From Halomonas shengliensis (lineage in GTDB: Bacteria > Pseudomonadota > Gammaproteobacteria > Pseudomonadales > Halomonadaceae), in assembly GCF_900104135.1 (NCBI RefSeq), contig NZ_FNIV01000007.1, positions 1 through 64,000 of the forward strand: a stretch of 64,000 nucleotides of DNA, given 5' to 3'. The notes beneath the pieces are model-generated. The model saw only the letters and a program-made list of their open reading frames with translations, did no database searches and was not told where the DNA came from. Numbering within the stretch: position 1 is the first letter of the stretch; every line of letters begins with the position of its first letter. The position numbers were made by a program, and so were the translations under genes. Of this stretch, positions 11,884 through 20,628 are shown piece by piece.

Positions 11884-13932
11884 ATGCCCCGCAACCCCCT
11901 GCTCGAGCCCCACGAGCTGCCTCCCTTCGACGCCATCCGCCCCGCGCACGTGGTGCCGGCCATCGACGAGATCCTCGCCGACAACCGCCGCGGCGTCGAG
12001 GCGCTGGTCGCGCGCGCCGAACAGTCGCCGCCCGACTGGGAGAGCCTCGCCGCGCCACTGGAGTCCCTCAACGACCGCCTGTCGCGCGCCTGGTCGCCGG
12101 TCTCCCACCTCAACGGCACCATGAACACCCCCGAGCTGCGCGAGGCCTACCAGGCCTGCCTGGCCAAGCTCTCCGAGTACAGCACCTGGCTCGGCCAGCA
12201 CGAGGGGCTGTTCCGCGCCTGGCAGGCGCTGAAGGAGGGACCGGCCTGGGCCGGGCTGGATGACGCCCAGCGCCGCACCGTGGAGAACACCCTGCGCGAC
12301 TTCCGCCTCGCCGGGGTCGACCTGCCCGCCGAGCAGAAGCGTCGCTACGGCGAGATCAAGGCGCGCCTCTCCGAGCTCTCCAACACCTTCTCCAACCAGC
12401 TGCTTGATGCCACCCAGGCCTGGCACCTGGACCTCGCCGACGAGGCCCGCCTGTCCGGCCTGCCCGAGAGCGCCCTGGCCACCCTGCGCGCCAACGCCGA
12501 GGCCAAGGGCCAGGCGAGCTACCGCATCACCCTGGACTTCCCCAGCTTCTTCCCGGTGGTCACCTACGCCGACGACCGCGAGCTGCGCCGCGAGGTCTAC
12601 ACCGCCTTCGTCACCCGCGCCTCCGACCAGGGCCCCCTCGCCGGCCAGTTCGACAACGCCCCACTGATGGAGGAGATCCTCGCCCTGCGCCGCGAGCTGG
12701 CCGAGCTGCTGGGCTTCGCCACCTACGCCGACTACTCGCTGGCGACCAAGATGGCCGAGTCCCCGGCCGAGGTGCAGGCCTTCCTCGAGGACCTGGCCCG
12801 GCGCGCCGTGCCCCAGGCCCGGGAGGAGTACGCCGAGCTCGAGGCCTTCGCCCGCGAGCGGCTGGGCATGGGCGAGCTGGCCCCCTGGGACGTGGGCTAC
12901 GCCAGCGAGAAGCTGCGCGAGGAGCGCCATGCCATCAACGAGGAGCAGCTGCGCCCCTACTTCCCCGCCCCGCGGGTGGTGGACGGCCTGTTCCGGGTGG
13001 TGGAGCGCCTGTTCGGCGTTACCTTCGCCGAGGACGAGAGCGCCCCGCGCTACCACCCCGACGTGCGCTTCTTCCGCATCCTCGAGCAGGGCGAGCCCAT
13101 CGCCGGCTTCTACCTCGACCTCTACGCCCGGGAGGGCAAGCGTGGCGGCGCCTGGATGGACGAGTGCCGGGTGCGCCGCCACGAGGGCGAGGCCCTGCAG
13201 CTGCCGGTGGCCTACCTCACCTGCAACTTCACCCGCCCGGTGGGCGAGCGGCCGGCACTGCTCACCCATGACGAGGTGACCACCCTGTTCCACGAGTTCG
13301 GCCACGGCCTGCACCATATGCTGACCCGGCAGACCATCGCCGACATCTCCGGGATCAACGGCGTGGCCTGGGACGCCGTGGAGCTGCCCAGCCAGTTCAT
13401 GGAGAACTACTGCTGGGAGCGCGAGGGCCTTGACCTGATCGCCGGCCATGTCGACGACGGCGCGCCGCTGCCCGCCGAGCTGCTGGAGAAGCTGCAGGCG
13501 GCGCGCAACTTCCAGTCCGCCATGGGCATGGTGCGCCAGCTGGAGTTCTCGCTGTTCGACCTGCGCCTGCACCACGAGCTGACCGCCCCCGCCGCCGACG
13601 ACATCCAGGCGCTGCTCGACGCGGTGCGCGACGCCGTCTCGGTGGTACCCCGGGCCGCCTTCAACCGCTTCCAGAACGGCTTCGGGCACATCTTCGCCGG
13701 CGGCTACGCGGCGGGCTACTACAGCTACAAGTGGGCCGAGGTGCTCTCCGCCGATGCCTGGAGCGCCTTCGAGGAAGCGGGTATCTTCGACCCCGAGACC
13801 GGACGCCGCTTCCGCAGCGAGATCCTCGAGCAGGGCGGGGCCCGCGACGCCGCCGACCTCTTCGAGGCGTTCCGCGGCCGCAAGCCCAGCGTCGAGCCGC
13901 TGCTGCGCCACAGCGGCATCCGTGCCGCCTGA
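11884..13932 (+). CDS. prlC: oligopeptidase A (M3 metallopeptidase)
   Basis: This 682-residue cytosolic zinc peptidase degrades oligopeptides and cleaved signal peptides. The catalytic HEFGHGLHHML motif places zinc ligands at His470 and His474, with the third ligand in VELPSQFMENY near residue 500. N-terminus (NPLLEPHELPPFDAIRPAHVVPAI) and length match E. coli OpdA (680). The ATG at 11884 is preferred over an in-frame GTG at 11878 because GAGG lies at proper spacing before it. yheV follows after 47 nt, a gene pair conserved in Pseudomonas and relatives. Confidence 0.95.
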   Translation: MPRNPLLEPHELPPFDAIRPAHVVPAIDEILADNRRGVEALVARAEQSPPDWESLAAPLESLNDRLSRAWSPVSHLNGTMNTPELREAYQACLAKLSEYSTWLGQHEGLFRAWQALKEGPAWAGLDDAQRRTVENTLRDFRLAGVDLPAEQKRRYGEIKARLSELSNTFSNQLLDATQAWHLDLADEARLSGLPESALATLRANAEAKGQASYRITLDFPSFFPVVTYADDRELRREVYTAFVTRASDQGPLAGQFDNAPLMEEILALRRELAELLGFATYADYSLATKMAESPAEVQAFLEDLARRAVPQAREEYAELEAFARERLGMGELAPWDVGYASEKLREERHAINEEQLRPYFPAPRVVDGLFRVVERLFGVTFAEDESAPRYHPDVRFFRILEQGEPIAGFYLDLYAREGKRGGAWMDECRVRRHEGEALQLPVAYLTCNFTRPVGERPALLTHDEVTTLFHEFGHGLHHMLTRQTIADISGINGVAWDAVELPSQFMENYCWEREGLDLIAGHVDDGAPLPAELLEKLQAARNFQSAMGMVRQLEFSLFDLRLHHELTAPAADDIQALLDAVRDAVSVVPRAAFNRFQNGFGHIFAGGYAAGYYSYKWAEVLSADAWSAFEEAGIFDPETGRRFRSEILEQGGARDAADLFEAFRGRKPSVEPLLRHSGIRAA

Positions 13933-13979
13933 CCTGCCACCTTCGCCCCGGCCGAGTGCCGGGGCCCACAGGAGCCCCC

Positions 13980-14225
13980 ATGCCCGTCCAGAAACGCTTT
14001 ATCGCCGGCGCGATCTGCCCGCGCTGCGCCGAGATGGACCGCATCCGCAGCTGGGAGCAGAACGGCATCCGCTACCGCGAGTGCGTCAGCTGTGACTTCT
14101 TCGAGCAGCTGCCCATCGAGGAGCAGGCCGCCCCCGAGCTCGCCACCCGCGTCAACCGCCCCCGCGAGGAGGAGGAGAGCGGCGACTTCCAGACGGTAAG
14201 GATCCTCGACCCCAAGGGCCGCTGA
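13980..14225 (+). CDS. yheV: YheV-family small zinc-ribbon protein
   Basis: This 81-residue protein of unknown function has a zinc-ribbon-like pair of motifs, CPRC (residues 14-17) and CVSC (about 37-40). They are separated by RIRSWEQNGIRYRE, characteristic of YheV (DUF2387). The start ATG follows an AGGAG. It sits directly after prlC, as in Pseudomonas. Its stop lies 1 nt before the GTG of the phosphate cotransporter gene, so three genes probably form one operon. Confidence 0.85.
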   Translation: MPVQKRFIAGAICPRCAEMDRIRSWEQNGIRYRECVSCDFFEQLPIEEQAAPELATRVNRPREEEESGDFQTVRILDPKGR

Positions 14226-14226
14226 G

Positions 14227-15930
14227 GTGACCCGCCAGGGCGTGGCACAGGCCCTGCTGTCGCGACGCCGGCAGCTGGAGGCGCTGGGCCTGGCCGCCGC
14301 CGGCGCGGTGCTGCTGTCGCGCCCCGACCTGGCCACCCTGGCCGCCGGCCTGGGGCTCTTCCTGTGGGGCATGACCCGCCTGCAGGAGGCGATCAAGCGG
14401 CTCTCCGGCGGCACCCTCGACCGCTGGCTGCACGCCGCCACCTCGAAGCCGCTGCGCGCCATCGGCGTGGGCGCGGCGGCCACCGCCCTGGTGCAGTCCA
14501 GCTCGCTGGTCACCCTGCTCGCCATGTCCTTCGTCGGCGCCGGGCTGGTCGCCCTGCCCGGCGCCATCGCCCTGCTGTTCGGCGCCAACCTCGGCACCAC
14601 CACCGGCGCCTGGCTGATCGCCGCCTTCGGCCTGCGCTTCGACCTGGCCGCCTTCGCCATGCCCTTCCTGGCCCTGGGGCTGCTGGGCAGCCGGGTGCTT
14701 CAGGGCGGGCGCGCGGCCATCGCCGGCCTGCTGCTGGGGGTGGGGCTGCTGTTCCTGGGCATCGACTTCATGAAGCTGGGCTTCGCCGCCTGGCAGGACG
14801 GCCTCTCCCTGGATGGCCTGGCCGGCGGCAGCGCCTGGCACTGGCCGCTGTTCGTGCTCTTCGGGGTGCTGGCCACGGTGGTGATGCAGTCGAGCCACGC
14901 CACCCTGCTGATCACCCTGGCGGCACTCGCCGGCGGCCAGCTGCCCTACCTGCCGGCCCTGGCGGTGGCGATCGGCGCCAACGTCGGTACCACGGTGACG
15001 GCGGTGCTGGGGGCGCTGGGCTCCGGGGCACCGGCGCGGCGCCTGGCCGGCGCCCACGTGGCCTTCAACCTGGTCACCGCCGGCGTGGCCCTGGCGCTGC
15101 TGGTGCCGCTGGCCTGGCTGGTGGACCAGCTGGGAGCACTCATCGGCCTGGCCAGCGAGGCCTGGCCGCTCAAGCTGGCGCTCTTCCACACCCTGTTCAA
15201 CCTGCTCGGCATCCTGCTGATGCTGCCCTGGATCCCGCGGCTGGCGGCACGGCTGGAGCGGCTCTTCCCGGCACCCACCCACCTCTCGCCGGCCCAGGCC
15301 CGCTACCTGACCCCCGCCGCACTGCAGCACGCCGACACCGCCATGGCCGCCATGGAGCAGGAGTGCCAGCGTCTCTACCGGCGCGCCTACCACCTGCTAT
15401 GCGCGGCGATACTCGTGCCCAGCGCCGAGGCGATCGGCCACCCGCCCTCGCGGGAGGTGGTGGAGCGCCCCATCGACCCCGCGGAATGGCCCCTGGTCAA
15501 CGCCCGCTACCACGAGCGGATCAAGCCGCTGATGGCGGAGATCCTCGACTTCTACGCGCGCATCGACGAGCCGCTTACCGAGGCCCAGGAGGCGCGCCTG
15601 GAGGTCCTCTACGCCCGCACCCTGCGCATGGTGGAGGCGGTGCGCTTCGGCGAGGTACTGCAGCGCAGCCTGCTGCGCCACGCCGCCCCGGCCAGCCCCC
15701 TGCGCCAGGCCCACGACGAGATCCGCCTGGCCCTGGCCCAGGGGCTCAACCACCTGGCCAATGTGCCCGAGGCCCGCGACATCGCCGGGCCCATCGACGA
15801 GGTGCGCCAGCGCTGGCAGCGCCGCCTGGCGGAGCGCCTGCGCGAGCATCGCCTGGACCCCTGGCTCGCCTCCTCGCTGATGAACGACCTGCACCAGGCC
15901 ACTCGCCTGATCAACGCCCTGACCGACTAG
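14227..15930 (+). CDS. Na+/phosphate cotransporter family protein with PhoU-like tail
   Basis: This 567-residue inner-membrane protein is of the NptA/YjbB type, which moves phosphate with sodium. The transport part (about 1-340) contains the inverted QSS repeats ALVQSSSLVTLLAMS and VVMQSSHATLLITLAAL, each near a GANLGTT or GANVGTT motif. After residue 370 follows a soluble, helical PhoU-like domain ending LMNDLHQATRLINALTD. The start is a GTG immediately after the yheV stop, which suggests translational coupling. Many relatives export rather than import phosphate; direction cannot be told here. Confidence 0.87.
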   Translation: MTRQGVAQALLSRRRQLEALGLAAAGAVLLSRPDLATLAAGLGLFLWGMTRLQEAIKRLSGGTLDRWLHAATSKPLRAIGVGAAATALVQSSSLVTLLAMSFVGAGLVALPGAIALLFGANLGTTTGAWLIAAFGLRFDLAAFAMPFLALGLLGSRVLQGGRAAIAGLLLGVGLLFLGIDFMKLGFAAWQDGLSLDGLAGGSAWHWPLFVLFGVLATVVMQSSHATLLITLAALAGGQLPYLPALAVAIGANVGTTVTAVLGALGSGAPARRLAGAHVAFNLVTAGVALALLVPLAWLVDQLGALIGLASEAWPLKLALFHTLFNLLGILLMLPWIPRLAARLERLFPAPTHLSPAQARYLTPAALQHADTAMAAMEQECQRLYRRAYHLLCAAILVPSAEAIGHPPSREVVERPIDPAEWPLVNARYHERIKPLMAEILDFYARIDEPLTEAQEARLEVLYARTLRMVEAVRFGEVLQRSLLRHAAPASPLRQAHDEIRLALAQGLNHLANVPEARDIAGPIDEVRQRWQRRLAERLREHRLDPWLASSLMNDLHQATRLINALTD

Positions 15931-16087
15931 AGGCCACCGCTGCTGCCGGGGCGGCCTGGTGTGCGGATTTCCGCCCACTGCCGGCCGCCCGTTGTGCGGG
16001 GTCCCGCCATCACCCCGCCTGCGCCCCTTCGACCAAGGTCTCATGACTCGCTTATAGTTGATTGAAATAAAAGCTGTTTCTCAGAAC

Positions 16088-16102
16088 TGGCCCGACCCTT
16101 GC
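16088..16102 (+). promoter_or_regulatory. sigma-54 promoter of the TAXI-TRAP operon
   Basis: TGGCCCG-ACCC-TTGC has the invariant GG (-24) and GC (-12) at correct spacing, with one mismatch to TGGCACG-N4-TTGC. It lies about 147 nt before the binding-protein ATG, in a 318-nt gene-free stretch (15931-16248) where I recognise nothing else. The DctD-like activator at 7680-9062 is the nearest candidate regulator; no binding site for it could be identified. Confidence 0.75.
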
Positions 16103-16248
16103 GCTGTGAAGGGGCGAACGCCCTACGTTGAAAGCCGCGTCCCGAGGCGGGCGGCAGGAACGGCGAGAGCTGCCAGACTGTGGGAGGCTCTCCCCCGGAT
16201 GCCGCACCCCGGGACATCACCAACGACAACATGCAATGGAGTCACGCC

Positions 16249-17232
16249 ATGCGTCTTCCTTCCACCAAGCTGCTCGCCGGCACCCTGGCCGGTACCCTGC
16301 TGGTCGCCGCCTCGGCCGCCGCCCAGGACCGCAGCGACTGGCCCGAGAGCTTCACCGTGGGCACCGCCAGCCAGGGCGGCACCTACTTCGTCTACGGCTC
16401 CGGCTGGGCCAACCTGATCGCCGATGAGCTGGGCCTCTCCGGCGGCGGCGAGGTCACCGGCGGCCCCAACCAGAACCTCGCCCTGGTGCACACCGGCGAC
16501 CTGGCCCTGGGCCTGACCACCATGGGTCCGGCCGCCGAGGCCCTGGCCGGCGAGAGCCCGCTGGCCCCGGGCGTGCCGATGGACAACGTCTGCGCGCTGT
16601 TCCCGATGTACGAGACCCCGTTCTCCATCACCACCCTGGCCGACAGCGGCATCGAGTCGATCGCCGACATCCCGGACGGCGCCAGCATCGGCTTCGGTCC
16701 GGCGGCCTCCACCTCCGACACCTACTTCCCGGCCATCCTCGAGGAGCTGGGGGTCAACTTCGAGCGCCGCAACGGCGGCTGGAACGACCTGGGCGGCCAG
16801 CTGCAGGACGGCCTGATCGACGTCATCGCCTTCGCCGCCGGCATCCCGATCCCCGCGGTCAGCCAGCTCGAGGTGCAGACCGACATCAACATCATCGAGT
16901 TCACCGAGGAGGAGCAGGCCCAGGTGCTCGAGGCCTTCCCGGTCTCGCCGTTCATGATCCCGGCCAGCACCTACCAGACCCTGGAGGAGGATGCCCGCGC
17001 CGTCTCCATGTGGAACTTCACCATCGCCGGCTGTGATCTGCCCGAGGACTTCGTCTACGAGATCACCAAGCTGAGCATGGAGAACAACGACAAGATGATG
17101 GACATCCACCGCAGCGCGGCCACCAGCGTGCCGGAGAACATCCAGTACAACACCGTGCTGCCCTTCCACCCCGGGGCGGTGCGCTGGTACGAGGAGAACG
17201 GCTACGAGATCCCCGACGATCTGAAGCTGTAA
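16249..17232 (+). CDS. TAXI-family TRAP transporter solute-binding protein
   Basis: This 327-residue periplasmic receptor belongs to the TAXI branch of TRAP transporters. A signal peptide (MRLPSTKLLAGTLAGTLLVAASAAAQ) is cleaved near residue 26. The mature protein begins with FTVGTASQGGTYFVYGSGWANLI, the family-typical ligand-loop region. The ATG at 16249 has GGAG 7 nt upstream and gives a clean signal peptide; upstream in-frame ATGs do not. It is followed by the fused membrane subunit, and a sigma-54 promoter lies upstream. Known TAXI ligands include glutamate and other carboxylates; the ligand here is unknown. Confidence 0.9.
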   Translation: MRLPSTKLLAGTLAGTLLVAASAAAQDRSDWPESFTVGTASQGGTYFVYGSGWANLIADELGLSGGGEVTGGPNQNLALVHTGDLALGLTTMGPAAEALAGESPLAPGVPMDNVCALFPMYETPFSITTLADSGIESIADIPDGASIGFGPAASTSDTYFPAILEELGVNFERRNGGWNDLGGQLQDGLIDVIAFAAGIPIPAVSQLEVQTDINIIEFTEEEQAQVLEAFPVSPFMIPASTYQTLEEDARAVSMWNFTIAGCDLPEDFVYEITKLSMENNDKMMDIHRSAATSVPENIQYNTVLPFHPGAVRWYEENGYEIPDDLKL

Positions 17233-17250
17233 GCCGGCTCTCCCCCCCAC

Positions 17251-17283
17251 GCCGCCCCGGGGCGCCATGCGCTCCGGGGCGGC
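17251..17283 (+). other. intercistronic hairpin between TRAP receptor and permease genes
   Basis: GCCGCCCCGG (17251-17260) pairs perfectly with CCGGGGCGGC (17274-17283) across a 13-nt loop and no T-run follows. Such hairpins after binding-protein genes commonly stabilise the upstream mRNA, giving excess receptor over permease; that role is inferred. Confidence 0.5.
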
Positions 17284-17320
17284 ATGCGTCTCGCTCCGTC
17301 CCACACCCAAGGGTGTCTCC

Positions 17321-19516
17321 ATGACCCAACGTCCCGAATCCCACGATGCCGCCGCCGACGACGACGTCATCCAGCCCATCAACGCCGAGGGCGTCGACGA
17401 GGCCGCCGTCGAGTCCAACCGGCGCCTCTACGGCGGCTGGCGCTGGCTGCTGTTCGGCGCCCTCGCCATCGCCTACTCGCTGTTCCACCTGGTCTCGCTG
17501 AACGTCTACCCTCTGGAGACCTGGTCGTTTCGTATCGTGCACATCGCCGGCGCCCTGATCCTGGGCTACGGCTTCTACGCCGGCACCCGCTTCGCCGAGC
17601 ATGAGCGCGAACGCTCCGCCGCCTGGCTGGGCTGGCTGAGCTACGCCCTGCTGGTGCCCGCCGGCTACGCCCTGGTGCGCACCTGGCTGATGCACCAGGC
17701 GATGAGCGACGGCGCCATGCGCATCGCCCCCGAGATCGAGGCCTGGCACTTCGGCTACCCGCTGCTGCTGGCCACCGTCGGCGGCATCCTGCTCTCCTGG
17801 GCCTACCGCCAGGTGCGCGAGACGCTCTCCCCGGCCGACCTGGTGCTGATGGTCTGCTCCCTGGCGGTGGCCGGCTACCTGCTGGTGATGTTCAACAGCC
17901 CGCTGCGCGCCTCCACCGGCACCCCCTTCGCCCCCATGGGGATCTCCTACGCGGCCATCGCCGGCTCGCTGCTGATCCTGGAGCTGACCCGGCGGGTCGC
18001 CGGCCTGGCCCTGGTGGTGATCTCGGTGATCTTCCTGGCCTACGTCTTCGCTGGCCCCTACCTGCCGGGCTTCCTGGGCTACCCGGGGCTGTCGGTGGGA
18101 CGCTTCTTCAGCCAGGTCTACACCGACGCCGGCATCCTCGGGCCGACCACCGCGGTCTCCTCCACCTACATCATCCTGTTCATCATCTTCGCCGCCTTCC
18201 TGCAGGCCTCGAAGGTGGGTGACTACTTCGTCAACTTCGCCTTCGCCGCGGCCGGCCGCGCCCGCGGTGGCCCCGCCAAGGTGTCGATCTTCGCCTCGGG
18301 CCTGATGGGCATGATCAACGGCACCAGCGCCGGCAACGTGGTCTCCACCGGCTCGCTGACCATCCCGCTGATGAAGAAGGTGGGCTACCCGGCCCGCAGC
18401 GCCGGGGCGATCGAGGCGGCCGCCTCCACCGGCGGGCAGATCATGCCGCCGATCATGGGCGCCGGCGCCTTCATCATGGCCGAGGTCACCGGCATTCCCT
18501 ACACCGAGATCGCCGTGGCGGCGCTGATCCCGGCGATCCTCTACTTCCTCTCGATCTACTGCATGGTGGACTTCGAGGCGGCCCGCAAGGGCATGCGCGG
18601 CATGCGCAAGGAGGAGATTCCGCAGTTCCGCCGCCTGGTCAAGCAGGTCTACCTGTTCGCCCCGATCATCATCCTGATCGTCGCGCTGTTCATGGGCTAC
18701 TCGGTGATCCGTGCCGGCACCCTGGCCACCGCCTCGGCGGCCGTGGTGAGCTGGCTCTCGCCCCACAAGATGGGGGTGCGCGCGATCCTCAAGGCGCTGC
18801 AGCTCGCCGGCACCATGTCGATCCAGATCATCGCCGTGTGCGCCTGCGCCGGCCTGATCGTCGGCGTGATCGCCCTGACCGGGGTCGGCGCGCGCTTCTC
18901 CTCGCTGTTGCTGGGCCTGGCCGGGGTCAGCCAGCTGCTGGCGCTGTTCTTCGCCATGTGCATCTCGATCCTGCTGGGCATGGGCATGCCCACCACGGCC
19001 GCCTACGCGGTGGCCGCCTCGGTGGTCGCCCCGGGCCTGATCAGCATCGGCATCGAGCCGCTGGTGGCACACTTCTTCGTGTTCTACTTCGCGGTGGTCT
19101 CGGCCATCACCCCGCCGGTGGCGCTGGCCTCCTACGCGGCGGCGGGCATCTCCGGCGACAACGCCATGGGCACCTCGGTGGCCTCGTTCAAGATCGGCCT
19201 GGCCGCCTTCATCGTGCCCTTCATGTTCTTCTACAGCCCGGCGATGCTGATGGAGGGCTCCTGGCTGCAGATCCTGCGGGTCGGCATCACCGCGACCCTG
19301 GGCATCGTGCTGCTGGCCGCCGTGGTCCAGGCCTGGTTCTTCGGCCCGGTGAAGGCCTGGCAGCGGCTGGTGATGCTGGTGGGGGCGCTGTTCATGATCT
19401 ACGGCGGCATCTACACCGATGTTGCGGGACTGGCCATCGGCGCCGCGCTGTTCCTGATGCAGCGCAGGCTGCACGGCGGCGGTGGCGGCCCCTCCCCGGC
19501 CTCCGCCGCGTCGTGA
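17321..19516 (+). CDS. TRAP transporter fused permease (DctQ-DctM type, TAXI family)
   Basis: This 731-residue inner-membrane protein fuses the small and large TRAP subunits, as is usual for TAXI systems. The first 200 residues contain about five to six hydrophobic segments. The DctM part (about 200-700) has the conserved GLMGMINGTSAGNVVSTGSLTIP, AAASTGGQIMPPIMGAGAF and GMGMPTTAAYAVAA segments. The ATG at 17321 follows AAGGGTG, and an acidic soluble N-terminus precedes the first helix. Together with the preceding binding protein it forms a Na+- or H+-coupled secondary transporter. A strong hairpin follows the gene. Confidence 0.92.
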   Translation: MTQRPESHDAAADDDVIQPINAEGVDEAAVESNRRLYGGWRWLLFGALAIAYSLFHLVSLNVYPLETWSFRIVHIAGALILGYGFYAGTRFAEHERERSAAWLGWLSYALLVPAGYALVRTWLMHQAMSDGAMRIAPEIEAWHFGYPLLLATVGGILLSWAYRQVRETLSPADLVLMVCSLAVAGYLLVMFNSPLRASTGTPFAPMGISYAAIAGSLLILELTRRVAGLALVVISVIFLAYVFAGPYLPGFLGYPGLSVGRFFSQVYTDAGILGPTTAVSSTYIILFIIFAAFLQASKVGDYFVNFAFAAAGRARGGPAKVSIFASGLMGMINGTSAGNVVSTGSLTIPLMKKVGYPARSAGAIEAAASTGGQIMPPIMGAGAFIMAEVTGIPYTEIAVAALIPAILYFLSIYCMVDFEAARKGMRGMRKEEIPQFRRLVKQVYLFAPIIILIVALFMGYSVIRAGTLATASAAVVSWLSPHKMGVRAILKALQLAGTMSIQIIAVCACAGLIVGVIALTGVGARFSSLLLGLAGVSQLLALFFAMCISILLGMGMPTTAAYAVAASVVAPGLISIGIEPLVAHFFVFYFAVVSAITPPVALASYAAAGISGDNAMGTSVASFKIGLAAFIVPFMFFYSPAMLMEGSWLQILRVGITATLGIVLLAAVVQAWFFGPVKAWQRLVMLVGALFMIYGGIYTDVAGLAIGAALFLMQRRLHGGGGGPSPASAAS

Positions 19517-19556
19517 CCCCACGGCCCTGCCCCGGCAGGGCCGACACCCGCCCCGA

Positions 19557-19594
19557 ACGCAGCGAGCCCCGCCATCTGGCGGGGCTCGCTGCGT
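19557..19594. terminator. 17-bp perfect hairpin between convergent TRAP and metF genes
   Basis: A 17-bp perfect stem (19557-19573 with 19578-19594) closes on the loop ATCT. There is no T-run on either side. Its position between two convergent genes suggests a bidirectional terminator or mRNA 3'-end stabiliser. Confidence 0.65.
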
Positions 19595-19618
19595 CATGCC
19601 GGGTCGCCGCGCGCGACG

Positions 19619-20461
19619 TCAGCCGACGATGTTGTCGACGATCCTGAGGCTCGGGGCGGCCTGGTTGAGGGTGTAGAAGTGCAGCCCGGGGGCGCCGCCG
19701 TCGAGCAGGCGCTGGCAGAGCCGCGAGATGACCTCCTCGCCGAAGGCGGCGATGGAGTCGCCGTCGTCGCCGTAGGCCTCGAGCTGCTTGCGGATCCAGC
19801 GCGGGATCTCGGCGCCGCAGGCGTCGGAGAAGCGCGCCAGCTTGGCGTAGTTGGTGATGGGCATGATGCCGGGCACGATGGGCGCCTCGACGCCCAGGGC
19901 GCGGGCCCGCTCCACGAAGTGAAAGTAGGCGTCGGCGTTGAAGAAGTACTGGGTGATGGCGAGGTTGGCCCCGGCCTTCACCTTGCGCGCGAAGTTCTCA
20001 ACGTCGCGTTCGAAGCTGGGGGCCTGGGGATGCGACTCCGGGTAGGCGGCCACGGCGATCTCGAAGTGGTCGCCGGTCTCCTCGCGGATGAACTCCACCA
20101 GCTCGTTGGCGTAACGCAGCTCGCCGATCCCGCCCATGCCCGAGGGCAGGTCGCCGCGCAGCGCCACCAGGCTGTCGATGCCCTCCTCGCGGTAGCGGGC
20201 CAGCAGCTCGCGCAGCTGCCCCTTCTCGCTGCCGATGCAGGAGAGGTGCGGCGCGGTGGTGATGCCGGACTCGCGCACCCGGCGCACGGTGTCCAGGGTA
20301 CGGTCCTGGGTGGAGCCGCCGGCCCCGTAGGTGACCGAGAAGAAGCGCGGCGACCGCTCAGCCAGGGCGTCGCGTACCCCGATCAGCTTCTCGCGGCCGG
20401 CCTCGGTGTTGGGCGGGAAGAATTCGAAGCTGATGCCCAGCGGATGCTGCTGCGTGCTCAT
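19619..20461 (-). CDS. metF: 5,10-methylenetetrahydrofolate reductase
   Basis: This 280-residue FAD enzyme reduces 5,10-methylene-THF to 5-methyl-THF for methionine synthesis. It is a TIM barrel with the N-terminal ISFEFFPPNT (catalytic Glu13), SVTYGAGGSTQDRT, HLSCIG, ALRGDLP and the FNADAYFHF segment with ITQYFF. Length and motifs match E. coli MetF (296). It lies on the minus strand as the third gene of a metK, ahcY, metF set completing the methyl cycle, although an AEC transporter gene on the other strand separates it from ahcY. I find no SAM or SAH riboswitch in its leader. Confidence 0.95.
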   Translation of the reverse strand: MSTQQHPLGISFEFFPPNTEAGREKLIGVRDALAERSPRFFSVTYGAGGSTQDRTLDTVRRVRESGITTAPHLSCIGSEKGQLRELLARYREEGIDSLVALRGDLPSGMGGIGELRYANELVEFIREETGDHFEIAVAAYPESHPQAPSFERDVENFARKVKAGANLAITQYFFNADAYFHFVERARALGVEAPIVPGIMPITNYAKLARFSDACGAEIPRWIRKQLEAYGDDGDSIAAFGEEVISRLCQRLLDGGAPGLHFYTLNQAAPSLRIVDNIVG

Positions 20462-20628
20462 CGGGTCTCCTCATGAAGCGTCTGCATGATGGCGCCATTG
20501 TGACGCCCCGCTCCGCCGGCCACCAATGAAAGATTCGCGTTCCTGGATCGATTTCGCTCAAGTTGGCGCCGACCCCGGCGCCAGGCATCATGGGCGCCTC
20601 GATGACAGGCCACGACAGGGAGGTGCCC

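Noticed and set aside
17063-19597. 844-codon minus-strand frame opposite the TRAP permease
   Set aside because: Composition is His/Gly/Gln-repetitive without domains; it mirrors the codon pattern of the real membrane protein gene.
20462-20628. Possible SAM or SAH riboswitch upstream of metF, ahcY or metK
   Set aside because: The leaders were scanned for conserved riboswitch cores, and only scattered GGAGCG-like fragments were found without the required pairing.
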